Assembly: GCF_000426645.1 (NCBI RefSeq)
Contig: NZ_KE384551.1
Span: forward strand, 1 to 64,000
Direction: 5' to 3'
Length of the DNA: 64,000 bases
From: Nakamurella lactea DSM 19367
GTDB lineage: Bacteria; Actinomycetota; Actinomycetes; Mycobacteriales; Nakamurellaceae
The notes under the pieces were generated by a model. That model was given only the letters and a program-made list of their open reading frames with translations, did no database searches and was not told where the DNA came from. Below, piece by piece: positions 25,916 through 34,600 of this stretch. Each line of letters starts with the position of its first letter. Position 1 is the stretch's first letter. A program made the translations under genes and the position numbers.

Positions 25916-26898
25916 GTCTTGCTCCAACTCGCGGTGAGCCGGAAGTACAGGACCGACAGGACGGCCAGCACGGCGGCCAGCATCACCGACAGGGCGGTGG
26001 CCGCCCCGTAGTCGCCGCCGAGCGAACGCCCGAAGGCATATTGGTAGATCATCAGCAGGATGGTCTGGGTCGCGTTCGCCGGGCCACCGCCGGTGAACAG
26101 GAACGGCTCGATGAAAACCTGTACGGTGCCGATGATCTGCAGAATGAACGTGATGAACAGGACGCCCCGCAGCTGCGGCATGGTGACATGCCAGACCTTG
26201 TGCCACAGACCGGCGCCGTCGACCTCGGCGGCGTCGTACACTTCCCCCGGCACGCCGATCAGCGCGGCCAGGTAGATGATCACCGTTCCGCCCGCCGCCG
26301 CCCAGGTGGCCTCCAGCACCAGCGACGGCATCGCCAAAGACGGACTCGACAACCAGGCGTAGGGCCCGAGGCCCACCCAACCGAGGATGGTGTTGAAGAC
26401 GCCGTCGGCCGAGCCGTCATAGAAGAATTTCCACAGCAGCACCGCGACCACCGGAGGCACCACCACCGGCAGATAGGCCAACACCGAGTACAGGCCCTTT
26501 GCCCGGCGCACCGAACTCATCAGAACCGCGAGCAGCAACGGGATCGGGAACCCGATGACCAGTGCCAGCAGCGCGAAGTACGCCGTGTTCCGGATCGCGA
26601 CCGGCAGGTCAGGATCGGTCAGCACGTAGCGGAAGTTGTCCCAACCCACCCAGGTCGCCGGCTTCACCAGGTTCGTCCGCTGGAAGCTCATCACGACCGC
26701 CCTGACGATCGGCCACCAGGAGAAGAACCCGAAAACCACCAGCAGCGGCAGGGCGAACACCAGCGTGCTCAACCCGCCCCGCCGTACCCAGGTCAGCGGG
26801 CCGGACCGGCGGCCGGCACCGCCGGCGCGCGCCGGCCGGTCAGCGGTGGCGACCGCCTCGAGGTCGGCCGGCGGCGTCAGGGTGCGGGCAGCGCCCAC
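25912..26898 (-). CDS. Carbohydrate ABC importer permease 1 (MalF/UgpA type)
   Basis: The product is 328 residues. The EAA coupling loop is VYDAAEVDGAGLWHKVWHVTMP, with six membrane helices and a flexible N-terminal 40 residues. It is second in the order binding protein, permease 1, permease 2. The start is a GTG with CAGGAG upstream. Confidence 0.9.
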   Translation of the reverse strand: MGAARTLTPPADLEAVATADRPARAGGAGRRSGPLTWVRRGGLSTLVFALPLLVVFGFFSWWPIVRAVVMSFQRTNLVKPATWVGWDNFRYVLTDPDLPVAIRNTAYFALLALVIGFPIPLLLAVLMSSVRRAKGLYSVLAYLPVVVPPVVAVLLWKFFYDGSADGVFNTILGWVGLGPYAWLSSPSLAMPSLVLEATWAAAGGTVIIYLAALIGVPGEVYDAAEVDGAGLWHKVWHVTMPQLRGVLFITFILQIIGTVQVFIEPFLFTGGGPANATQTILLMIYQYAFGRSLGGDYGAATALSVMLAAVLAVLSVLYFRLTASWSKT

Positions 26899-26921
26899 GG
26901 CTCATCACTCCTGGGGACCGG

Positions 26922-28499
26922 TCAGCGGCTCGCCGCGTCGATGGCGCGTTGCGCCTTGGAGTTCGCGTCGTTCAACAGCGCATCGATGTTCGCGTCCTTG
27001 TTCGTCAACACCGCCTGCACCACCGGTTCCAGGGCGGCGTAAACGTCCTGCGTCGCGACGGCCGGCTCGTTGACCAGGGTGGCGTCCAGGATCTTGTCGG
27101 TGAAGCCCGTCATCTGATCGAGCGGGACGTTGACCAGCGGGGCGATCCAGCTCTTGTAGGTCTCGTACTGCTGCTCACTGAAGATCGGCAGTTCCGGGGT
27201 CCCGACGGGTTGCTTGCTGGCCAGCTGGATCTTGGCCAGCGCCACCGCCGCCGTCTGGTCGGTGTACTTGCGCAGGTAGTGGAAGTCGATCCACTTGATC
27301 GCCGCCGCCTTCTCGTCGGAGGACGCGGTGGCGGTCACCGCCGCCATGGTGCCACCGCCGAGCACACCGGAGTCCGCACCCTGCAGCGGGATCATCGTCA
27401 GCCCATAGCTTTTCGGGTCGATGTTGTTGGTCTGCACCAACGATGTGTAGACATCCTGGCCGGACGTGTACATACCGACCTTGCCGGCCGCGAACGCCTG
27501 GTTGATGCTGCCCCAGTCGTAGTTGAAGTTGGCACCCATCGAATTGTCGGTCCAGCGCAGGTCGTGCAGGAACTGCAGCGCAGCCTTGGTCTGGTCGTTG
27601 TTCACCGTGGCGGTGGCCTTGTCACCGTCGTTGGTCTCGACCCGACCGCCACGCGCGTAGGTGTCAACAGTCAGCTGCCAACCGCCGGTCCCGTTCTGCG
27701 ACATCTGGGCGAAGCCGGCCTGCCCGGTCTTGCCGGCGATCGCCTTGGCCGCGGCCCGAACCTCGTCCCAGCTGGTCGGCGGCTTGTCGGGGTCCAGGCC
27801 GGCCTGGGTGAACAGCTCGCGGTTGTAGTGCAACCCGACGCCGTAGACGCTCTTGGCCGGGATGGCGTAGACGTCGCCGTTCGGGCCCTGGCCGTACTGC
27901 AGCACGTTCTTGTTGAACTCCTTGGCGTACGCCAGCTGATCCAAATACGGCTGCATGTCGGCGATCTGCTCGTTCGCGATCAACGTCTTGCCGTCGGTGA
28001 ACGGGATCTCGAAGACGGTGGGCAGGGTTCCACCGGCCAGGTCGGCAGCGAATGTCGTTGCCTTCCACTCGTAATCGTGGGTCTTGACGGTGATGTTCGG
28101 ATTCTCTTTCTGGAACTGGGCGACCTCGTCGGCGAGCGCCTTGATCGCGTCGGGCTTCGATCCGGGTAGCAGTCCGACGACGTTCAGGGTGACCTTGGTG
28201 TTCGGGTCCAGGACATTGGGGTTGCTCGCGGCCGGACTACTCGCGGCCGGACTGCTACCGGCGCCGTCGCCCGCGCCCTCGGTGCTGGATTCCGTGCTGG
28301 CGTCAGCGCTCGAGTCGGTGCTGGCCGCGTCGGTGGTCGGCGGGGTAGTGCCGGCCGGGCTGCTCGCGTCCTGGCCGGCGGCCGCGTTGGCCGGTGCCGA
28401 TCCCGCGTCGGTGGCGGCCGAGGAACACGCCGCCAGGGTCGTCCCGAGACCGATCGCGGCTACCAGGGTGCACGCCTTCATGATGCGTGGTGACTTCAT
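26922..28499 (-). CDS. Sugar-binding lipoprotein of the ABC importer
   Basis: The product is 525 residues. A lipoprotein signal ends at Cys25 (TLAAC), followed by a 65-residue Ala/Ser/Thr linker and a MalE/UgpB-type binding domain (NPNITVKTHDYEW, AFAAGKVGMYTSGQDV). Genes around it (GH13, LacI) suggest alpha-glucosides such as maltose or trehalose. AAGGAG precedes the ATG. Confidence 0.9.
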   Translation of the reverse strand: MKSPRIMKACTLVAAIGLGTTLAACSSAATDAGSAPANAAAGQDASSPAGTTPPTTDAASTDSSADASTESSTEGAGDGAGSSPAASSPAASNPNVLDPNTKVTLNVVGLLPGSKPDAIKALADEVAQFQKENPNITVKTHDYEWKATTFAADLAGGTLPTVFEIPFTDGKTLIANEQIADMQPYLDQLAYAKEFNKNVLQYGQGPNGDVYAIPAKSVYGVGLHYNRELFTQAGLDPDKPPTSWDEVRAAAKAIAGKTGQAGFAQMSQNGTGGWQLTVDTYARGGRVETNDGDKATATVNNDQTKAALQFLHDLRWTDNSMGANFNYDWGSINQAFAAGKVGMYTSGQDVYTSLVQTNNIDPKSYGLTMIPLQGADSGVLGGGTMAAVTATASSDEKAAAIKWIDFHYLRKYTDQTAAVALAKIQLASKQPVGTPELPIFSEQQYETYKSWIAPLVNVPLDQMTGFTDKILDATLVNEPAVATQDVYAALEPVVQAVLTNKDANIDALLNDANSKAQRAIDAASR

Positions 28500-28515
28500 T
28501 GTCGCTCCTTGTCGG

Positions 28516-28563
28516 CGCAGGTGATCCGAACCTGCGGTGGGTCGGGCGGGGTCGGCGACCCCG
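28516..28563 (-). other. Two small stem-loops between GH13 and the binding-protein gene
   Basis: CGCAGGT/ACCTGCG arms at 28516-28522 and 28530-28536, and CGGGGTC/GACCCCG arms at 28547-28553 and 28557-28563, fill the 78-base gap. They could lower read-through or protect the downstream mRNA, giving more binding protein than hydrolase. Confidence 0.4.
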
Positions 28564-28577
28564 CTGTCGTCGTTCCG

Positions 28578-30368
28578 TCAGAGCCGGAGCCAGACGGCGT
28601 TGTCCGTTGGCAGCTCGCCATCGGGGCGGTCCCCGCTGGCGATCAGCACCTCGGAGTAGTGCGGCAACGGCACCGCAGCGGCGCCGAGGTTGACCAGGCA
28701 GGCGATGTCGCCGCGGACGAACGCCAGCACCTCGGAACCGGCACCTGGCAGGTCGAGCCAGTCGAGCGGGGCGTGTTGCAGTGCCGGCTCGGACCGGCGC
28801 AGGGCCAGCGCCGACCGATACAGGTTGAGCATCGAGCCGGGGTCGCCGGCCTGGACATCGGCCGCTCGCTCCCCCCACCAGTCGGGCTGGGCGAGCCACG
28901 GGGCTGACGGCCGTCCGCCGTCCGCCCCGACGGGATCGGCCGGGCCGATGGGCCCGGAGGGGCCGACCCGACCGACCGATCCGATGGGCCTGACCGGGCC
29001 GGAGAAGCCGTGGGAGAACGCGGGATCGGCGGTCCACGGCAGCGGCACCCGGCATCCGTCGCGGCCCGGATCGACCCCGTCGGAGCGGAAGTGCATCGGG
29101 TCCTGGATGGCCTCGCGGGGCAGATCCTCGACCTCCGGCAGACCCAACTCGTCGCCCTGGTAGAGATACAGGCTGCCCGGCAACGCCGCGCTGAGCAGCG
29201 CCGCCGCCCGAGCCCGCCGGGTGCCGAGCCGCAGATCGCTGTGGGTGCCGAATCGCTTGGCCTCGAAGGCGAACGAGGTGTCCTGCCGGCCATACCGGGT
29301 CACCGGCCGGGTCACGTCGTGGTTGGACAACACCCAGGTGGCCGGGGCGCCGACCAATGCGTGCACCTCCAGCGTCGTCTCGATCGACTCCCTGAGCTGC
29401 TTGGCGTCCCAGGGGCACGACATGAACTGGAAGTTGAAGGCGGTATGCATCTCGTCGGGGCGTAGATAGTCGGCGAACCGCCGGGCGTCCGGCAGCCAGA
29501 TCTCGCCGACCAGGATCCTCGGGTCGGGGTAACTGTCGGCGACCGCCCGCCAGCTCCGGTAGACCTCGTGCAACTCATCGCGGTCGGTGAACGGGTGTCG
29601 GCCGGCACCGGCGTCGGTCCCGACCTCCGGCAGGCCGGGGTCCTTGATCAACAGTGCGGCCGAATCGATCCGGATGCCGGCAACGCCCCGGTCGAACCAG
29701 AACCGCAGGATGTCCTCGTGCTCGCGGCGGACATCCGGGTGATTCCAGTTCACGTCGGGCTGCTGCGGGGTGAACAGGTGCAGGTACCACTCTCCCGGCC
29801 GGCCGTCGGCGTCCGCGGTGCGGGTCCAGGTGCTGCCCTGAAAGCTCGATACCCAGTGCGTCGGGATCTCCGAGCCGTCAGCGCCCTTCCCCGGGTGGAA
29901 CCAGAAGCGTTGCCGCTCGGGCGATCCGGGACCGGCCGCGAGGGCCTCCCTGAACCATGGGTGCTGGTCGGAGACATGATTGGGCACGATGTCGACGATG
30001 GTCCGGATGCCCAACTCGGCCGCCTCCGCGATCAGCGACTCGGCCTCCTGCAGGGTGCCGAAGGCCGGGTCGATCGCCCGGTAGTCGGCGACGTCGTAGC
30101 CACCGTCGGCCAGCGGCGAGACGTACCACGGGGTGAACCAGACCGCGTCGACACCCAGCGCCCGAAGGTATTCGAGTTTGGACCTGACGCCGGCGAGATC
30201 GCCGGTGCCGTCGCCGTTCCCGTCGGCGAAGCTGCGCGGATAGATCTGGTAGATCACCGCACTGCGCCACCATTCGGCACTGCGCCGCTGCTCGGCACTG
30301 CGCCGCTGCTCGGCACTGCGCCACCGCTCGGACGGCGCTGCCGGCCGATCGGTCGGGCTGCTGACCAC
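28578..30368 (-). CDS. GH13 alpha-glucosidase
   Basis: The product is 596 residues. The (beta/alpha)8 barrel begins WWRSAVIYQIYPRSF; catalytic residues are Asp in GIRIDSAALL, Glu in LVGEIWLP and Asp in LSNHDVTR. It cleaves alpha-glucosidic bonds, probably in sugars brought in by the adjoining importer. GTG 30368 has GAGGGAG seven bases upstream. Two odd low-complexity parts exist: an N-terminal six-residue repeat (RSAEQR) and a Gly/Pro insert (GPSGPIGPADPVG) near residue 470, both from DNA repeats. Confidence 0.9.
   Translation of the reverse strand: MVSSPTDRPAAPSERWRSAEQRRSAEQRRSAEWWRSAVIYQIYPRSFADGNGDGTGDLAGVRSKLEYLRALGVDAVWFTPWYVSPLADGGYDVADYRAIDPAFGTLQEAESLIAEAAELGIRTIVDIVPNHVSDQHPWFREALAAGPGSPERQRFWFHPGKGADGSEIPTHWVSSFQGSTWTRTADADGRPGEWYLHLFTPQQPDVNWNHPDVRREHEDILRFWFDRGVAGIRIDSAALLIKDPGLPEVGTDAGAGRHPFTDRDELHEVYRSWRAVADSYPDPRILVGEIWLPDARRFADYLRPDEMHTAFNFQFMSCPWDAKQLRESIETTLEVHALVGAPATWVLSNHDVTRPVTRYGRQDTSFAFEAKRFGTHSDLRLGTRRARAAALLSAALPGSLYLYQGDELGLPEVEDLPREAIQDPMHFRSDGVDPGRDGCRVPLPWTADPAFSHGFSGPVRPIGSVGRVGPSGPIGPADPVGADGGRPSAPWLAQPDWWGERAADVQAGDPGSMLNLYRSALALRRSEPALQHAPLDWLDLPGAGSEVLAFVRGDIACLVNLGAAAVPLPHYSEVLIASGDRPDGELPTDNAVWLRL
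30257..30328. repeat. Four 18-bp tandem repeats in the 5' end of the GH13 gene
   Basis: Units CGGCACTGCGCCGCTGCT at 30275, 30293 and 30311 (last one diverged) plus an older copy at 30257 encode the RSAEQR-type repeat ahead of the barrel. The unit is a multiple of three, so copy number changes keep the frame. Confidence 0.8.
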
Positions 30369-30491
30369 GTCTGGACTCCCTCGTCCCGTCCGCGATCGCC
30401 AGTGTGTGCGCCCGCTGGTCGGGCACCGTGGCAGCTGCGGAATGGGCTCGACCGTAACTAGTCGACGGGAATAGCGCAAGAACCTGACAGA

Positions 30492-30508
30492 CGCGTTATC
30501 GAAACGCG
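30492..30508. promoter_or_regulatory. Palindromic LacI-type operator before GH13
   Basis: CGCGTT-ATCGA-AACGCG lies between the lacI stop and the GH13 start, in an AT-richer stretch. It is the best candidate site for the neighbouring LacI protein to control the GH13-importer transcript. Confidence 0.55.
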
Positions 30509-30514
30509 ATCAAA

Positions 30515-31558
30515 TCACGAGTCCGTTCTACCGGACCGCGTCGACAGCCGCCGGTCGCGAGCCATCGAGGTAGACCGCCGGACCACCAGCTCCGGTTCGA
30601 ACAGCAGCTCTTCGTCGGGCACCTCCTGGCCCGCGATCATCCGGGACAGGATGTCGACCGCGGCGCGGCCCATCGGCTCGATCGGCTGCCGCACCGTGGT
30701 CAGCGCCGGATCCGTCGAGCTCATCAGGGCGGAGTCGTCGTAGCCGACGACCGAGACGTCGGCCGGAACCTCCAGGCCGGCCCTGCGCACCGCGCGGATG
30801 GCGCCCAACGCCAGCGGATCGCTGGCACACACGATCGCGGTCGCGCCGGCCTCCAACAGCCGGTTGGTGGCGGTCTGGCCGGCCTCAAGGGCGTACTGGC
30901 TGTGCACCACCATCGCCGGATCCAGCTCGGCGCCCGCCCGGCCGGCCAGCACCGTTGCGGCGGCCAGCTTGCGCTCCGACGGGATGTGGTCCGGCGCCCC
31001 GAGCAGTAGCCCGATCCGTTCGTGTCCCAGGGATCTGACATGTCCGAGGGCCTGTTGCATGGCGATCAACTCGTCGCAGGAGACCCGCGGAAAGCCAAGT
31101 CCCTCGACCGCACCGTTGATCAGCACGACCGGCAGCCGGACGGCCGCCAGCCTGGCGTAGTGCCCGTGGTCGGCGGCCCGTTCGGCGAACAGCCCACCGG
31201 CGAAGATCACCCCCGAGACGTGCTGCGCCAGCAGCAGGTCGATGTACTCCGACTCGGTCACACCGCCAGCAGTGCGGGTGCACAACACCGGTGTGAATCC
31301 CTGCTGCGCCAATGCCCCGCCGATCACCTCGGCCAGCGCCGGGAAGATGGGGTTGCCGAGTTCCGGGAGCACCAGACCGACCAGCCGGCCACGTTCGCCG
31401 CGCAGCTTGCTGGGCCGCTCGTAACCCATCACATCCAGCGCGGTGAGGATCGCATCCCGGGTCGCCTGCGACACCCCGGGCTTGTTGTTGAGGACCCGCG
31501 AGACCGTCGCCTCGCTGACCCCGACCTTCTTCGCCACGTCCGACAGCCGCTTCGCCAT
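30515..31558 (-). CDS. LacI family transcriptional regulator
   Basis: The product is 347 residues. The LacI headpiece (MAKRLSDVAKKVGVSEATVSRVLNNKPGVS, hinge near KLRGERGRLVGLV) precedes a periplasmic-binding-like effector domain ending in the usual TTVRQP motif. It most likely represses the alpha-glucoside genes downstream until sugar binds. The frame is open far upstream across the next gene, but the start is fixed by the headpiece at ATG 31558. Confidence 0.93.
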   Translation of the reverse strand: MAKRLSDVAKKVGVSEATVSRVLNNKPGVSQATRDAILTALDVMGYERPSKLRGERGRLVGLVLPELGNPIFPALAEVIGGALAQQGFTPVLCTRTAGGVTESEYIDLLLAQHVSGVIFAGGLFAERAADHGHYARLAAVRLPVVLINGAVEGLGFPRVSCDELIAMQQALGHVRSLGHERIGLLLGAPDHIPSERKLAAATVLAGRAGAELDPAMVVHSQYALEAGQTATNRLLEAGATAIVCASDPLALGAIRAVRRAGLEVPADVSVVGYDDSALMSSTDPALTTVRQPIEPMGRAAVDILSRMIAGQEVPDEELLFEPELVVRRSTSMARDRRLSTRSGRTDS

Positions 31559-31580
31559 GCTGGTGATATTACGCAAGTTT

Positions 31581-31593
31581 GCAAGCTCCTTGC
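31581..31593. promoter_or_regulatory. Possible LacI autoregulatory operator
   Basis: GCAAG-CTC-CTTGC is a 13-base inverted repeat 23 bases before the lacI start; further GCAAG/TTGCG half-sites flank it (31573-31577, 31590-31594). It differs from the palindrome ahead of GH13. Confidence 0.4.
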
Positions 31594-31687
31594 GCTCGGT
31601 TGCGGTCGTTGTCCACTTACCGCAGGTTGTCCACAGCGGTGACGCCGTGGTCCGTGGCCCGTCGGTCGCCGCGTCGACCATGGCCCG

Positions 31688-34600
31688 ATGACAGATGCCG
31701 AGATCCCGATCCTGCTGCGGTCCCCTGGGGCCGCCGTCGATCTGGTGGTGCGGGCGCCGGCGGCCGCCCGCTGGGGCGAGGTCGGGCCGCTGGTCTGCCG
31801 GGCCGCCGGGCTGGCGGCCGACAGCCCGCTGTACCTCGGTGCGGCGCCGCTGGATCCGGAGCAGCCGCTGGGCCTGCCCCCACTCCTGGCCGGTGCGGCC
31901 CTGCAGACCTGGCCGGTGGCCGGCCCGCCGATCGCCGGCGCCCTGGTGCTGGACTGCATCGCCGGGCCGACGGCCGGCGGCTCCGTCGCGCTCGAGGATG
32001 ACCCGGTACGGATCGGCCGGGCACCCGATGCCGATCTGGTGCTCGCCGATCCCGAGGTGTCCGCCCGGCATGCGGTCGTCGGCGGCGCCGCGGCGGCCGG
32101 ATTCCCCGACCGGACCGGGATCGTCATCGCGGACCTGTTGTCCACCAACGGGACCCGGGTCGGCGATCGGGACTGCGGACCCGGCCACCCAGTGCCGCTG
32201 GCGGTCGGCGAGATCGCCGCGCTCGGCGCCAGCCGGGTCCGCCTGGACCTGCCAGCGGTGGTCCCGATGTTGCGTCATCCGGACGGTGCCGGGCACTGGG
32301 TGCTGACCCTGCCGGCGGCGGCGCCGAGCGGCTTCGCCCGGCAACTGCCGCCGGATCCAGGGCCGCCGCCGGTCCGGCAGCGCCGCCCGCTGCCGGTGAT
32401 CGCCTCCCTGGCCGGAGCGGTGGCCGGGGTGAGCATCGCGCTGCTCACCGGGATGTGGATGTTCCTGCTGATGGCGGCCCTCGGCCCGATCACCATGCTG
32501 GCCACCGGGCTCGGCGACCGGGTGGCCGGCCGGCGCTCGCACCGCAGGATGACGGCCGAGCATGCCGCCACCCTGGCCGCCTACACCGCTGCACTGGCGG
32601 ACGGACTGGCCGCCGAGCGGGCCGATCGCTGGGAGCGATTCGCCGACCCGGCCCGGCTGCTGCGATGGGCAAGGGACGGCGGGACCAGGCTGTGGGAACG
32701 ACGGATGCCAACGGCCGTCGCCGAGCCGACCAAGACCGAGCCGACCGCCGGCGCGGCGCCGACCGGGTCGGCAGACGGCGGTCCGGACCCACCGTCGTTC
32801 GACGTCGTGCTCGAGATCGGGTCCGGGCCGAGCCGGCTCCCCGGCGCGGGCCCGACGGAGCTGCACGACGTACCGCTCCCCTCCCCACTGCCACGCTCGG
32901 GGGTACTCGGCATCTGCGGCGGCCGCCGCGGCGGACTGCGGTGGTTGCTGGCCCAACTCATCGGCCTGTTCCCGCCGTCCGTGCTGGCGCTGCAGGTGTT
33001 GTCCGCCGCCGACGATCTTTCGGTGCTGCGCGACGTTCCGCACGCCGGCCGACCCGACGGTCCCGGCCGGGTCCACCGCGACCCGGCCACGCTGCTGGCC
33101 GCGCTCGCCCGGTCCGACGACGACAACCGGCTGACGGTCGTGCTGATCGACGGCGTCGAACGACTGCGCCACGACGACTCGGTTGCAGAACTGTTGCGGC
33201 GCAATGACGACCGCCTGCTGGTGATCGTCGTCGCCCGGACCCGCACCGGATTGCCCGCGGCCTGCCGACAGGTGCTCGACCTGGACCGGGCGGCAGGCGA
33301 TCCGGTCGGGGTCGGGCCCGGTTATCTCGCCGAGCTGGCCGGCGCGCTCGCTCCACTCACGGTCTCCGCAAGCGGCGCCGGCCTGCTGCCGCGGCAGGTC
33401 TGCGGGCCGGTGCCGAGCCCCGCGACGCTGGCGGCCAACTGGCAGCGGGGATCGCGGCCGCGGTTCGTCCTGGGGGTGGGGCCGGCCGGCGCGCTGGGTC
33501 TGGATCTGGCCGCCGACGGCCCACATCTACTGATCGCCGGTACCACCGGCGCGGGCAAGTCGGAGCTGCTGCAGACGCTCATCGCCGGCCTCGCGACCGA
33601 GCTGCCGCCGCAGCAGCTGGCGCTGCTGCTGGTCGACTACAAGGGCGGCGCCGCCTTTGCCGAGGCGGCCCGGTTGCCGCACACCAGTGGGCTGGTCACC
33701 GACCTCGATCCGCGGTTGGCCGCCCGTGCGCTGTCCAGCCTTCGCGCCGAGATCCGGCGCCGGGAAAGGGTTCTGGCCGATGCCGGAGTGGCCGAACTGA
33801 CCGGGCTGCCGGCCGCCGACGCCCCGCCGCGACTGGTGATCGTGGTGGACGAGTTCGCCACGCTGGCCGCCGAGCTGCCGGACTTCCTGTCCGGCCTGGT
33901 CGACATCGCCCAACGCGGCCGGTCGCTCGGGCTGCACCTGGTGCTCGCCACCCAGCGGCCGACGGGTGTGGTGAGTCCGGCGATCTTGGCCAACACCTCG
34001 GCGCGGATCTGCCTGCGGGTGGCCGATCCGGCCGATGCGATGGCCGTGCTGGACAGTCCGGCACCGGCCCGGGTCCCGGCACAGCTGCCGGGCCGCGGGC
34101 TGCTGCGCACCGGCGGCGGACGCCCAGTGCCGTTCCAGGCCCTGCAGGTGACGGCGCCCAGCACCGACCGGGTGCAGGTCTGGCGCCGCGACCGACCGCC
34201 GCCGCCGGCGGCCGGGCCGGTCCCGCTGACCAGGCTGATCGACCTCGCGACGACCGCCGCCGCCGGCACCCGGCTGCCACCGCCTCCGTGGCTACCGCCG
34301 TTGCCGCGGCTGTTGGAGCACCCGGATCCGGCCGTCCTGGGGATGCTCGATCTGCCGGACGAACAGTTGCAACGCCCCTGGCCGCTGCCGACGGGCTCGC
34401 TGTTGGTCCACGGTCCCGCGGGTTCCGGTCGCACCGGGGTCGCCCGACGGTGGACTCGGGCCGTGGCGGCAGCAGGCGGCCGGCTGTTGCTGGTCGACCC
34501 CGGCCGGGCGTTGACCGACCTGGGCACCCGGACGCCGGGCAACCAGGCACCTGGCACCGGACCAACGCTCGTCGACAGCTACCTGGACGGGACCGAACCC

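Noticed and set aside
31559-33526. Upstream 650-residue extension of the lacI frame
   Set aside because: It is antisense to the FHA-ATPase, has no domain, and the LacI headpiece begins at 31558; high-GC shadow frame.
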